From: Methylotenera sp.
GTDB taxonomy: Bacteria; Pseudomonadota; Gammaproteobacteria; Burkholderiales; Methylophilaceae
Reading direction: 5' to 3'
Assembly: GCF_029945705.1 (NCBI RefSeq)
Contig: NZ_JAQSDC010000056.1
Location: forward strand, 1 to 64,000
DNA: 64,000 nt
A model generated the notes under the pieces. That model made no database searches and was not told the origin of the DNA. It saw only the letters and a list, made by a program, of their open reading frames with translations. Below, one piece after another: positions 55,432-64,000 of the stretch. Both the position numbers and the translations under genes were made by a program. How positions within the stretch are numbered: position 1 is the first letter of the stretch; each line of letters starts with the position of its first letter.

Positions 55432-56208
55432 ATGAATCTTGATACCTTAAATCTTACCATCCTTGGCCCAGCTTTTTTAGCTGGCTTATTAGTATTGGCC
55501 ACACATGTGCCGCTAGGTCAGCAAGTGCTTAAGCGAGGTATCGTGTTTATCGACCTTGCCGTGGCACAAATTGCTGCTCTAGGGGTTATTGCAGCCGATG
55601 CTATGGGCTGGGAGCCGCAAGGTATCAAGGTGCAAATCGTTGCAGTAAGTGCCGCGTTATTGGGCGCATTACTGCTTACTTGGACAGAAAAAAAGTGGCC
55701 AGAAGTACAAGAGGCATTAATCGGTGTATTTTTTGTGTTGGCAGCGAGTGCGGGAATACTGTTATTGGCTAACAACCCACATGGGGGCGAGCACTTAAAA
55801 GACTTACTGGCAGGTCAAATTCTTTGGGTCAGTATGACCCAGTTATTACCAGTTTCAGTCCTTACCTTGCTAATTTTAGCTGTCTGGTTTGGCTTGAAAG
55901 ACAAAATGGGTCGTGCAGGTTTTTATGGCTTATTTGCCCTAGCAGTCACTGCTTCAGTGCAACTGGTTGGCGTCTATTTAGTATTTTCTAGTTTGATTAT
56001 TCCTGCGCTTGCCGTTAGAAATTGGTCAGAACCAAGAAAAATGTTAGGTGCATATTTAATCGGCGCAACTGCTTACGTAATGGGCTTAGCGCTTTCAGCC
56101 ATATTTGATCTGCCTTCTGGGGCGGTCATTGTTTGGTGTTTGGCAGCGGTGGGCGTGTTTGCTAGTATACTTATGGCACAATCTAAAGTCAGTAGTAAGA
56201 CAATATAG
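55432..56208 (+). CDS. znuB: Metal ABC transporter permease (ZnuB-like)
   Basis: A 258-residue membrane protein with about seven to eight helices of the ABC-3 family. It has the cytoplasmic coupling-type segment KRGIVFIDLAVAQIAALGV and the later LVFSSLIIPALAVRNW. Start at ATG 55432, seven bases after GGAG; an upstream TTG at 55414 has no site. No znuC ATPase gene is present between or beside the pair in this window, so an ATPase must come from elsewhere or the pair is atypical. Confidence 0.85.
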   Translation: MNLDTLNLTILGPAFLAGLLVLATHVPLGQQVLKRGIVFIDLAVAQIAALGVIAADAMGWEPQGIKVQIVAVSAALLGALLLTWTEKKWPEVQEALIGVFFVLAASAGILLLANNPHGGEHLKDLLAGQILWVSMTQLLPVSVLTLLILAVWFGLKDKMGRAGFYGLFALAVTASVQLVGVYLVFSSLIIPALAVRNWSEPRKMLGAYLIGATAYVMGLALSAIFDLPSGAVIVWCLAAVGVFASILMAQSKVSSKTI

Positions 56209-56610
56209 AGCATCTGATTTAAGTGTTTGATTCAAGTGCTTAGTAAATTCTATATAAGCACTTGAACACTATCCCCACGCGTTTTATTTAGCAAATCAGG
56301 CAATGGTCTGATTTGCAACCATATCTCCCTTATATTCCCAAGATTAAATACGACTGTCACGTAGTTAAATAACTATGCACTAATTTTAGCGAGTGTTTTT
56401 AGTCTACATAAAAATCTCGTGATAATTAATAGCGTGAGTTTTGAAAATACCATATTGGCAGAAAAGCCAGTTCGAATTACGTGCCGTCTTTTAAGTTTTA
56501 ACTCAGACAATGACGAGATGCTTAAATTGCTAATCTGGTATTGCAGTTGTTTAAAAAACTAAACTTAGCTTATGATTGCGCAATAAAGTGTAAATGAATT
56601 GTAAATTTAT
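56209..56610. other. 402-bp intergenic region with two strong hairpins
   Basis: No gene is visible here. TTCAAGTGCTTA (56231-56242) and TAAGCACTTGAA (56255-56266) are a perfect 12-bp inverted repeat, and GCAAATCAG (56291-56299) and CTGATTTGC (56308-56316) a perfect 9-bp one. Neither is followed by a T-run. The remaining bases to 56610 are AT-rich and could hold the promoter of the GGDEF/EAL gene. Confidence 0.5.
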
Positions 56611-59412
56611 ATGATTAGTAAAATATCCACAATTTGGCGCTTCATTCTACCTGTGCTCATGCTTTTAGCAGCTGTGCCATTTGTGTTAATTCAACAACAG
56701 ACCTCGCAACAGCTAGATAGCATTCAAATCGAAGCAGATGAACAAGCAAAAACCTTAGTTCGTTTACTAAATGTAACGGATGAGCTTGTCACGGATAAAG
56801 CTGATTTATCCATGCGTCTTTTAAAAGAGCAAAGTCAAATCCTTGGTGAGCCGTTCATTGATGGTCAGATTAACTCTCAAGGCAGGGTCGTTCCTAACTT
56901 AATCTTCGGCAGCACACCCGTCACCAATTTATTTAAACTGGTCGATGATTTGACTAGCTTAGCCGGTGGTACTGCGACTATTTTTATAAAAGATGGTCAC
57001 GATTTTGTGCGAGTTTCCACTAATGTTTTAAAAGCCAATATGTCTAGAGCAACTGGCACTATACTCAATCCTAACGGCAGCGCTTTCACGGCGCTTAGTC
57101 AAGGAAAAGCATTTCATGGTGTTGTGGACATTCTAGATGAGCCCTATATCACGCGTTACGACCCTATGTATGATGCTCAGGGTAATGTGATAGGCGCTTA
57201 TTATGTGGGTTACAAAGTCGATATGAAAGTGATTCGTGATGCCGTACGTAATAAGCGACAGCTGAAAAGTGGTTTTACTATGGTACTTGATAGCAATAAT
57301 AAAATTCGATTCCATTCAGCGCACATCAAATTAGCTAAGGCAGAACACTTATTTCTTGAGCAGCCTAAAGACTGGAAATTTGTCTCAGAAAAAATTCCCA
57401 ATTGGGGATTTAAGGTAGTTGTTGCTTATCCATTGAGTGAGGCTCGCGCAGTTGGTTTATCACACTCGTGGATCGTTATTACTACATGCATGCTAATAGG
57501 TGCGGCACTTCTTGTGATTATTCTATGGCAATTGCGACGTTTGATCGTTAATCCGATTGGTGGCGATCCCGCTCTGGCTATTGATGTCGTAAAACGTATT
57601 GCAGATGGGAATTTTGAGAATGATGGTTTGGAAGCTAAACCGAATACTCTCATGTCTAACGTACTCAATATGCGTCATAAATTACGCGAGAGTATCACTG
57701 CCTTGCGAGAAAGCTCCGAGAGCATATTGCTCTCAGCCAGAGTGTTTGAGCATGCGCATGATGGCATACTTATTACTGATGTCGACATGAATATTGTAAG
57801 AATTAACCCTGCTTTTACTAGAATTACTGGTTATAGCCTTGAAGCAGTGCTTGGCGCAAAGCCTAAAAATATCGGATTTGTACATAATGATCCTCAGTTT
57901 TTTGAGAAAATACAGCAGGAGTTTGAGTATGCTGGGGAGTGGCGGGGAGAAGCAAAGAACTTGAATGATCATGGTGAAAGCTATGACGTTTGGATAGATA
58001 TTTTTGCTGTACGAGATGAGGCGCAAACAATAACTAATTTTGTTTGTTTATTTTCAGATATCACTGAGCGCAAGCAGGCTGCAGATGAAATTGAACATTT
58101 AGCTTTTTATGATTCGCTAACGCATTTAGCCAATCGACGCATGCTGATTGACAAATTAAAGCGTGCGTTTTTTGCTAGTAAGCGCACTGGCAGAGATGGC
58201 GCTTTACTATTTATTGATCTCGACCATTTTAAAACACTGAATGACACACTAGGCCATGCGTTTGGTGACTTACTATTGCAGCAGGTAGCCTCGCGATTAA
58301 CAGAGTGTCTGCGTGATGGTGATACGGTGGCAAGGGTGGCACGCTTAGGCGGAGATGAATTTGTTGTCATGCTTGAAGATCTGAGCAGCCATTCAATAGA
58401 AGCTGCTGCGCAGGCTGAGGCTGTAGGTAAAAAAATTCTGGCAACGCTAAATCAGCCTTACCAACTAGCGATTCATGAATACCATAGCACGGTGAGTATT
58501 GGCGTGGCCTTATTCGGTGATCATGTGGATGCACAAGATGACTTAGTTAAACATGCTGATATTGCCATGTATCAAGCAAAAAGAGCTGGTCGAAACACGA
58601 TGCGGTTTTTCGACCCATTGATGCAAGAAGCCATCGACAAGCGGGCAGATTTAGAGCGAGAGATGCGCAAAGCCATAGATAAACAACAGTTTCAGCTTTA
58701 TTACCAAATTCAAGTCGATCAATCTAATACGCCATTAGGGGCAGAAGCCTTAATACGCTGGATTCACCCAGAGCGGGGCATGATTCCACCTGGTAATTTT
58801 ATTTGTCTGGCGGAAGAAACAGGATTAATTTTACCAATAGGTGAATGGGTACTTGATACTGCGTGCGCTCAAATTAAATCGTGGCAGATTGGCGAGTTAA
58901 CCCGAGAACTGACTGTTTCAATTAATGTTAGCGCGAAACAGTTTTACCAAAATAACTTTGTGAATCAGGTTCAAGTTGCGGTAGATCGCCATGGTATTAA
59001 CCCAAGCTTACTTAAGCTTGAGCTGACTGAGAGTATGTTACTGGAAAATATTGAAGATACGATTGTCACCATGACCGCCTTAAAAGAAATAGGCATTAGA
59101 TTCTCATTGGATGATTTTGGTACAGGTTATTCGTCTTTGCAGTACCTCAAACGGTTACCCCTCACACAACTAAAAATAGACCAGTCATTCGTGCGAGATA
59201 TTGCCAGTGATATCAGCGATAAAGCCATTGTGCGGACGATTATTGCAATGGCGAAAAGCATGGAGCTTGAAGTCATTGCCGAAGGTGTGGAGACGAAAGA
59301 CTAAAAAGAACACCTTTTAAAAATTCATTGCAAGCAATTTCAAGGGTATTTGTTTGGTAGGCCAATCACAATAGAAGAGTTTGATGCATCGTTAAAAACA
59401 AGCTTGCATTAA
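56611..59412 (+). pseudogene. Membrane GGDEF-EAL protein with premature stop
   Basis: Order: membrane helix (about 12-30), Cache-type periplasmic sensor (about 35-275), helix (about 286-306), HAMP-like linker, PAS (about 375-490), GGDEF (GGDEF 580-584 intact) and EAL (EAL at 712-714, NVSAKQF, ELTES, DDFGTGYSSL). The first frame stops at TAA 59302-59304 just after EGVETKD. In the same frame, 35 more codons read KEHLLKIHCKQFQGYLFGRP and onwards, the normal EAL end, until TAA 59410. The stop replaces the usual Gln, so CAA to TAA is likely. Cyclic di-GMP synthase activity may remain; the EAL loses its last strands. Confidence 0.85.
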
Positions 59413-59440
59413 ATTTAATACCTAAAGTTAGCACTTTGAA

Positions 59441-59480
59441 TGAAAAGGCTGAAGATACTCAAATGTTTTCAGCTTTTTTT
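59441..59480 (+). terminator. Rho-independent terminator after the GGDEF/EAL gene
   Basis: A-run, GCTGAA (59448-59453), 14-nt loop, TTCAGC (59468-59473) and seven T. It lies about 30 bp after the restored reading-frame end. Confidence 0.7.
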
Positions 59481-59585
59481 GTATTTTTAAGCTTGATTAC
59501 TTTCATGTTACCTCAGCTTAGTTTTGTTACAATGATGCATCTGCTGGCGTATCTACTCGTGCTCAAGTTATAGGACAATAAAAAC

Positions 59586-61058
59586 ATGTCAGAACCCTTA
59601 TTAATTGCAAAAAATAGTGAAACCTCTAGTTTTGTATTGCCTAAAATGGCTAATCGACATGGCTTAATTGCGGGCGCAACAGGCACAGGTAAAACGGTTA
59701 CATTACAAAGCTTAGCTGAGCAATTTTCAAACATAGGCGTGCCTGTGTTCATGGCAGATGTGAAAGGTGATTTAGCTGGCATGAGCCAAATGGGTGGCGG
59801 TAACCCTAAGGTAGAAGCGCGCGTTCAGCAGTTGGCGTTAAATGAATTTAGTTATAAAAAATGCCCAGTGACATTTTGGGATGTATTTGGCGTAAAAGGC
59901 CATCCAGTTCGCACGACCATGGCCGAGATGGGGCCATTGTTATTGGCGCGTTTGCTTAATTTAAACGATGTGCAAAGTGGTGTTTTGAACTCAGTATTCA
60001 AAATCGCTGATGACAAAGGTTGGCTATTACTGGATTTAAAAGATTTACGCGCGATGATGCAACACGCGGCAGAAAATGCTGCTGAATATCAAACTAATTA
60101 TGGCAATATCTCCGCGGCCAGTGTAGGCGCCGTACAACGTGCTTTGCTGGAGCTTGAAACACAAGGCGCAGATCAGTTCTTTGGTGAACCAGCACTTAAT
60201 TTAGATGATTTGATGCAGACTGATGCGCAAGGTCGCGGTATCGTCAATATTTTAGCCAGTGATAAGTTGTTTAATTCACCGCGCATCTATGCAACCTTAT
60301 TGTTGTGGCTATTATCCGAGTTGTTTGAAAAGATGCCAGAGGCAGGTGACTTAGATAAACCGAAGTTGGTATTTTTCTTTGATGAAGCGCATTTACTGTT
60401 TAACGATGCCCCAGATGCTTTACTGCAAAAAATTGAACAAGTGGTGCGTTTAATTCGCTCTAAAGGGGTTGGTGTTTATTTCGTCAGTCAAAATCCATTA
60501 GATATTCCAGATATGGTGCTTGGTCAGCTGGGTAACCGTGTACAGCATGCTTTACGTGCCTTTACGCCGCGTGATCAGAAGGCCGTTAAGTCGGCTGCAG
60601 ACACTTTCAGAAGTAATCCAAAAGTAGATGTGGCTGTCGCTATTACTGAGTTAGGTGTAGGTGAAGCGTTAGTTTCATTTTTAGATGAAAAAGGTATTCC
60701 TACGCCAGTAGAGCGCACCTTTATTTGCCCACCTGGCAGCCGCATAGGGCCTATTTCAGATGGCGAACGTGCTAACACTGTGAATAATTCAAATGTAGCA
60801 GGGGTTTATGAAAAGTCAGTAGACCGTGAGTCTGCTTATGAAATACTTAAGACCAGAACAGAGCAAGCAGCGACTGAAGCTAAAATTGACGAGGGATTTG
60901 ATTGGGGCGGGTTGTTCGGCGGTAGCAAAAAGTCTGGAAGCCGCTCAGATGGCGTGCTGGAAGCCGCAGCCAAAAGCGCAGCCCGTGCAATAGGTTCGCA
61001 GCTTGGGCGTCAAATAGTTCGCGGTGTGTTGGGTAGTATTCTTGGTGGACGCAAATAA
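59586..61058 (+). CDS. DUF853/HerA-like P-loop ATPase
   Basis: A 490-residue cytoplasmic ATPase with Walker A GATGTGKT (30-37) near the N-terminus, [11 protein letters not shown], and Walker B-type [13 protein letters not shown] conserved [17 protein letters not shown] segment follows and the end is glycine/serine-rich. This is the YjgR/DUF853 family related to HerA/FtsK translocases. The role is unknown (perhaps DNA handling). It is 31 bp before the fhs frame and may be co-transcribed. Confidence 0.85.
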   Translation: MSEPLLIAKNSETSSFVLPKMANRHGLIAGATGTGKTVTLQSLAEQFSNIGVPVFMADVKGDLAGMSQMGGGNPKVEARVQQLALNEFSYKKCPVTFWDVFGVKGHPVRTTMAEMGPLLLARLLNLNDVQSGVLNSVFKIADDKGWLLLDLKDLRAMMQHAAENAAEYQTNYGNISAASVGAVQRALLELETQGADQFFGEPALNLDDLMQTDAQGRGIVNILASDKLFNSPRIYATLLLWLLSELFEKMPEAGDLDKPKLVFFFDEAHLLFNDAPDALLQKIEQVVRLIRSKGVGVYFVSQNPLDIPDMVLGQLGNRVQHALRAFTPRDQKAVKSAADTFRSNPKVDVAVAITELGVGEALVSFLDEKGIPTPVERTFICPPGSRIGPISDGERANTVNNSNVAGVYEKSVDRESAYEILKTRTEQAATEAKIDEGFDWGGLFGGSKKSGSRSDGVLEAAAKSAARAIGSQLGRQIVRGVLGSILGGRK

Positions 61059-61091
61059 TAAACCCAATCTATAGCCTAAAGGACAGTCTTG

Positions 61092-62777
61092 ATGAAGTCT
61101 GATATTGAAATCGCACAAGCTGCAATACTCAAGCCGATTTTACAAGTTTCATCAGAACTCAATCTTGCTAGTGAAGATTTAATTCCTTATGGTCAACATA
61201 TTGCCAAGCTTAGCGCGGCATGTATTCAAAAACTACAAACTCAGGCTGATGGTCAATTAATTCTCGTCACAGCTATTAGTCCCACACCTGCAGGTGAAGG
61301 AAAAACGACTACGACCATCGGGTTGGCAGATGCACTGAATCAAGTGTTAGCCAATAAGAATCAACATGCCATGGTGTGTATGCGCGAGCCTTCGCTTGGC
61401 CCAGTATTTGGCCTAAAGGGCGGCGCGACAGGCGGCGGTTATTCGCAAGTCGTGCCGATGGAAGATATTAATTTGCACTTCACAGGCGATTTTCATGCCA
61501 TTAGCAGTGCAAACAATTTACTTGCAGCGTTGATTGACAATCATATTTACCAAGGCAATGCGTTGGATATTGCTCCCGCGAGCATTAGTTGGCGTCGCTG
61601 TATGGATATGAATGACCGCGCCTTGCGCGACATTACATTAAACGGTCTTAATAAAGACGGACAATCGTTTGAACGGCAAACAAGTTTTGATATCACCGTT
61701 GCCAGTGAAGTGATGGCGATATTCTGCTTAGCCACTACGTTAGAGGATTTGCAAGCACGTTTAGGTAATATTCAAATTGGTTTAACTAGCGCAAATAAGC
61801 CAGTATTAGCCAGTGATTTAAATGCTGAAGGTGCAATGACAGCATTGTTAAAAAATGCTTTGCAACCGAATTTAGTGCAAACCCTAGAGCATTCTCCAGC
61901 ATTAGTCCACGGTGGGCCTTTCGCTAACATTGCGCATGGCTGTAACTCAGTGGTGGCAACAAAGGCAGCGTTGAAGTTAGCAGATTTTGTGGTGACGGAA
62001 GCGGGTTTTGGCGCAGATTTAGGTGCTGAGAAATTTATTGATATTAAATGCAGAAAAACTGGCTTGCAACCAGCTGCGGTTGTGTTGGTGGCAACAGTGC
62101 GCGCACTTAAATATCATGGTGGCGTTGATGTTGGATTGTTGAATCAAGAGGATCTGACGGCTTTAAAAAGCGGCATAGCCAATTTAAAAAAGCACATAGA
62201 TAACCTTCAGCAACATTTTGGTTTAAAGATAGTAGTGGCTATCAATCACTTTTTAAGTGATAGCGATGCTGAAATTGCATTGCTAGAAACAGAAGCTGCC
62301 AGTTTTGGTGTTAAAGCCATTGTTTGTAAGCATTGGGCGAGGGGCGGTGCAGGCGCTCTTGATTTGGCGCAAGAAGTCATTAGCATGACTAAACAGCCAA
62401 CTAATCATTTTAAACTGCTCTACCCTGATGAGATGCCATTGCTGGATAAAATTCAGACAATTGCGCAGAAAATATATGGGGCGAGCCATGTGGAGTTGTC
62501 TGTAGAAGCGCAGACTGCGCTTATTGAGTTAGAGAGAAGTTATAGTCATTACCCTGTTTGTATTGCAAAAACGCAGTATTCATTTTCATCAGATCCTAAG
62601 CTAAGAGGCGCACCAACTGGACATGTGTTAAAAGTCCGTCAATTAAGACTCTCTCGTGGTGCTGAGTTTATTGTAGCTATCTGTGGTGAAATAATGACCA
62701 TGCCAGGTTTACCAAAACAGCCCGCAAGTGAGCGTATTAGTGTGAATCAAGCAGGTAATATCGTTGGCTTAAATTAG
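61092..62777 (+). CDS. fhs: Formate-tetrahydrofolate ligase
   Basis: Fhs makes 10-formyl-tetrahydrofolate from formate and ATP, feeding purines, fMet and one-carbon units. The protein from ATG 61092 has 561 residues. AAAGGA lies 8 bases upstream, so the TTG at 61089 is not needed. Motifs are [48 protein letters not shown] and [23 protein letters not shown]. In methylotrophs this enzyme links formate to assimilation. Confidence 0.97.
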   Translation: MKSDIEIAQAAILKPILQVSSELNLASEDLIPYGQHIAKLSAACIQKLQTQADGQLILVTAISPTPAGEGKTTTTIGLADALNQVLANKNQHAMVCMREPSLGPVFGLKGGATGGGYSQVVPMEDINLHFTGDFHAISSANNLLAALIDNHIYQGNALDIAPASISWRRCMDMNDRALRDITLNGLNKDGQSFERQTSFDITVASEVMAIFCLATTLEDLQARLGNIQIGLTSANKPVLASDLNAEGAMTALLKNALQPNLVQTLEHSPALVHGGPFANIAHGCNSVVATKAALKLADFVVTEAGFGADLGAEKFIDIKCRKTGLQPAAVVLVATVRALKYHGGVDVGLLNQEDLTALKSGIANLKKHIDNLQQHFGLKIVVAINHFLSDSDAEIALLETEAASFGVKAIVCKHWARGGAGALDLAQEVISMTKQPTNHFKLLYPDEMPLLDKIQTIAQKIYGASHVELSVEAQTALIELERSYSHYPVCIAKTQYSFSSDPKLRGAPTGHVLKVRQLRLSRGAEFIVAICGEIMTMPGLPKQPASERISVNQAGNIVGLN

Positions 62778-62789
62778 TTAGAAGGTACA

Positions 62790-63362
62790 TTGTTAGTTAT
62801 TACACAAGCAGGTTTCGCTGATCAAACCATTAATAAATCTCGTTTTATCGCAATGGCGCTAGCCTGTGCAGATGAACGTGAAATCGGACAGGCATTACGT
62901 GCATTTGCATCAAAACATCCGACTGCACATCATTTAGCCTATGGTTTCAGGCTCAAAACAGAGCAGGGTATAGTTCCACGCTTTTCAGATGCAGGTGAAC
63001 CTTCGGGTACGGCTGGTATGCCTGTGTTGAAGTTGATAGAAGGTCGAAATTTAATTAATGTATGCGTTGCAGTAATTCGTTATTATGGCGGCATTAATCT
63101 AGGCACAGGCGGGCTGGCACGTGCTTATGGCGGTACCGCTAAGTTAGCTTTAGATGCCGCTAAAACTAGTCACTTTGTTGAAATGAAATCCTATCCATTG
63201 ACTATTACTTACAAGCAAATGGATATGATGATAAATGCATTGCTCAAGTGTAACGGTAGCATCGTGAGTAAAGCTTTCAACGACCAAATCGAACTGGTGG
63301 TTTTGTTACCTGTGGATGAATCGTTTAATTTTTTGAATCGTTTTAAGCCATATGGCGGTTAA
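62790..63362 (+). CDS. YigZ/IMPACT family protein
   Basis: A 190-residue UPF0029-family protein with the signature segments SKHPTAHHLAYGFRL, FSDAGEPSGTAGMPVLKLIE and VIRYYGGINLGTGGLARAYG. The TTG start at 62790, with GAAGGT upstream, gives the expected N-terminus (VITQAGFADQTINKSRFIA). It lies 12 bp after fhs. The family function is uncertain; a role in translation or RNA handling has been suggested. Confidence 0.9.
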   Translation: MLVITQAGFADQTINKSRFIAMALACADEREIGQALRAFASKHPTAHHLAYGFRLKTEQGIVPRFSDAGEPSGTAGMPVLKLIEGRNLINVCVAVIRYYGGINLGTGGLARAYGGTAKLALDAAKTSHFVEMKSYPLTITYKQMDMMINALLKCNGSIVSKAFNDQIELVVLLPVDESFNFLNRFKPYGG

Positions 63363-63450
63363 AAAAACACACTTTTGCAGATTTAGCACCAATGTATGTG
63401 TGCTATTGTTAAGCTAATCTTTTAAGGGAGCCTATAAGGTACATGGCTGC

Positions 63451-64000
63451 ATGACTAAAACTTCACAACTATTGCCAGCATCAGTATGCGATAAAGCGGC
63501 TTGGCTAATCGCCGCATGCGCTTTAATTTTTGTACTTAAATTTAGTTTACTACCCGCCTTGCTTTCAGGATTGTTGGTGTATGAGTTGGTGCATATCATC
63601 ACACCACTTATTGCACGTAAATTTCCAACTAAAAAACCTAGCAATCGCTCCAAGCTATGGGCGGTAGGCATTTTAGTTGTGATTGTTGTAAGTTTACTCG
63701 CCCTTGCTGGTGCTGGTTTAGTCGCTTTTTTTAGATCGGATGCAGGTAGTCTGACAGTCTTACTCGCTAAAATGGCGCAGATTATTGAAGACTCACGCAA
63801 AATACTTCCTAGTTGGATTGTCGAACATTTGCCAGCGGACGCGATAGCGTTTAAAGAGCAAGCCGCAGCGTGGTTGCGCAGCCATGCTGATGAGTTGCAA
63901 GGTGTTGGAAAAGAAGCTGGGCGTATCACAGCACATGTACTTATTGGTATGATTATTGGCGGCATTTTAGCTGTACGCGAGGCGGTGGCAATGGATAATT
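63451..64000 (+). CDS. AI-2E/PerM-family permease (partial)
   Basis: ATG 63451 opens a frame that runs off the right edge; 183 codons are seen. The start has two to three hydrophobic helices (about 17-50 and 70-95), with the segment LLSGLLVYELVHIITPLI typical of the AI-2E transporter/PerM family. A soluble loop follows, then a further helix (VLIGMIIGGILA). The ATG at 63443 stops after three codons. Function is not known; members include sodium/proton antiporters and autoinducer exporters. Confidence 0.75.
   Translation, partial: MTKTSQLLPASVCDKAAWLIAACALIFVLKFSLLPALLSGLLVYELVHIITPLIARKFPTKKPSNRSKLWAVGILVVIVVSLLALAGAGLVAFFRSDAGSLTVLLAKMAQIIEDSRKILPSWIVEHLPADAIAFKEQAAAWLRSHADELQGVGKEAGRITAHVLIGMIIGGILAVREAVAMDN

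Noticed and set aside
63432-63965. A 177-codon minus-strand open frame at the right edge
   Set aside because: Antisense to the permease-like frame from 63451, which has family-like helices and a plausible start.
1-64000. CRISPR arrays, tRNA/rRNA genes, insertion sequences, prophage
   Set aside because: No spaced direct repeats, transposase, integrase catalytic domain, or recognisable RNA gene was seen on reading the window.

Overview
The window looks like a chromosomal segment of a methylotrophic betaproteobacterium of the Methylophilaceae (Methylotenera/Methylophilus type). This is inferred from gene content and order, moderate-to-low GC, a complete pqqABCDE cluster, a lanthanide-type methanol dehydrogenase (XoxF), formate-tetrahydrofolate ligase, and the typical betaproteobacterial order fimV-truA-trpFBA-accD-folC-SPOR-cvpA-purF-metZ. 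No rRNA, tRNA, CRISPR array, insertion sequence or prophage was recognised. No database search was possible, so names rest on motifs, length and gene order.

Layout. 1-2.7 kb: dTDP-rhamnose genes rmlD-rmlA-rmlC; rmlB is not in the window. 2.8-3.8 kb: ppnP and yajQ. 3.8-8.3 kb: leucine genes leuC, an entericidin-like micro-lipoprotein, leuD and leuB, then asd. 8.5-12.2 kb: fimV and an EcfT/CbiQ-like membrane protein. 12.2-22.6 kb: truA, trpF, trpB, trpA, accD, folC, a SPOR protein, cvpA, purF and metZ. 22.7-29.8 kb: gyrA, then serC-pheA-hisC-aroG for serine and aromatic amino acids. 30.0-33.5 kb: pqqA-B-C-D-E, the cofactor genes for XoxF. 33.5-36.2 kb: a Bcr/CflA-type MFS pump, a YgjP-like metalloprotease and an unknown protein made of two related halves. 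36.3-44.0 kb: ferredoxin and, on the minus strand, the assimilatory sulfate operon (TSUP permease, cysI, DUF934, cysH of the APS-reductase type, cysD, cysN), with a divergent CysB-type regulator. 44.0-48.4 kb: a DUF302 lipoprotein and a four-gene unit of a DUF347-repeat membrane protein, a predicted outer-membrane protein, a response regulator and a histidine kinase. 48.5-52.6 kb: xoxF and a divergent sigma-54 activator. 52.7-56.2 kb: a putative zinc-uptake unit (small CxxC protein, porin, ZnuA-like, ZnuB-like) with no ATPase gene. 56.6-59.4 kb: a Cache-PAS-GGDEF-EAL protein whose EAL domain is cut by an in-frame stop. 59.6-64.0 kb: a DUF853/HerA-like ATPase, fhs, a YigZ-family protein and the start of an AI-2E-family permease.

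How it works together. Methanol oxidation links two parts of the window: pqqABCDE makes the cofactor and xoxF makes the enzyme. The xoxF upstream region holds a textbook -24/-12 sigma-54 promoter facing xoxF, and a divergent gene encodes a GAF-AAA+-Fis activator with an intact GAFTGA loop. A long imperfect inverted repeat about 150 bp upstream of the promoter is a plausible activator site. The pqqA leader contains a perfect 12-bp inverted repeat enclosing 88 nt, whose 3' arm ends just before the pqqA ribosome-binding site. I regard these two control regions as the best candidates for undescribed biology here. Other points of note are the duplicated unknown protein at 35.6 kb, the nonsense-truncated EAL domain, an apparent insertion in XoxF, and the zinc-type transporter pair without an ATPase.
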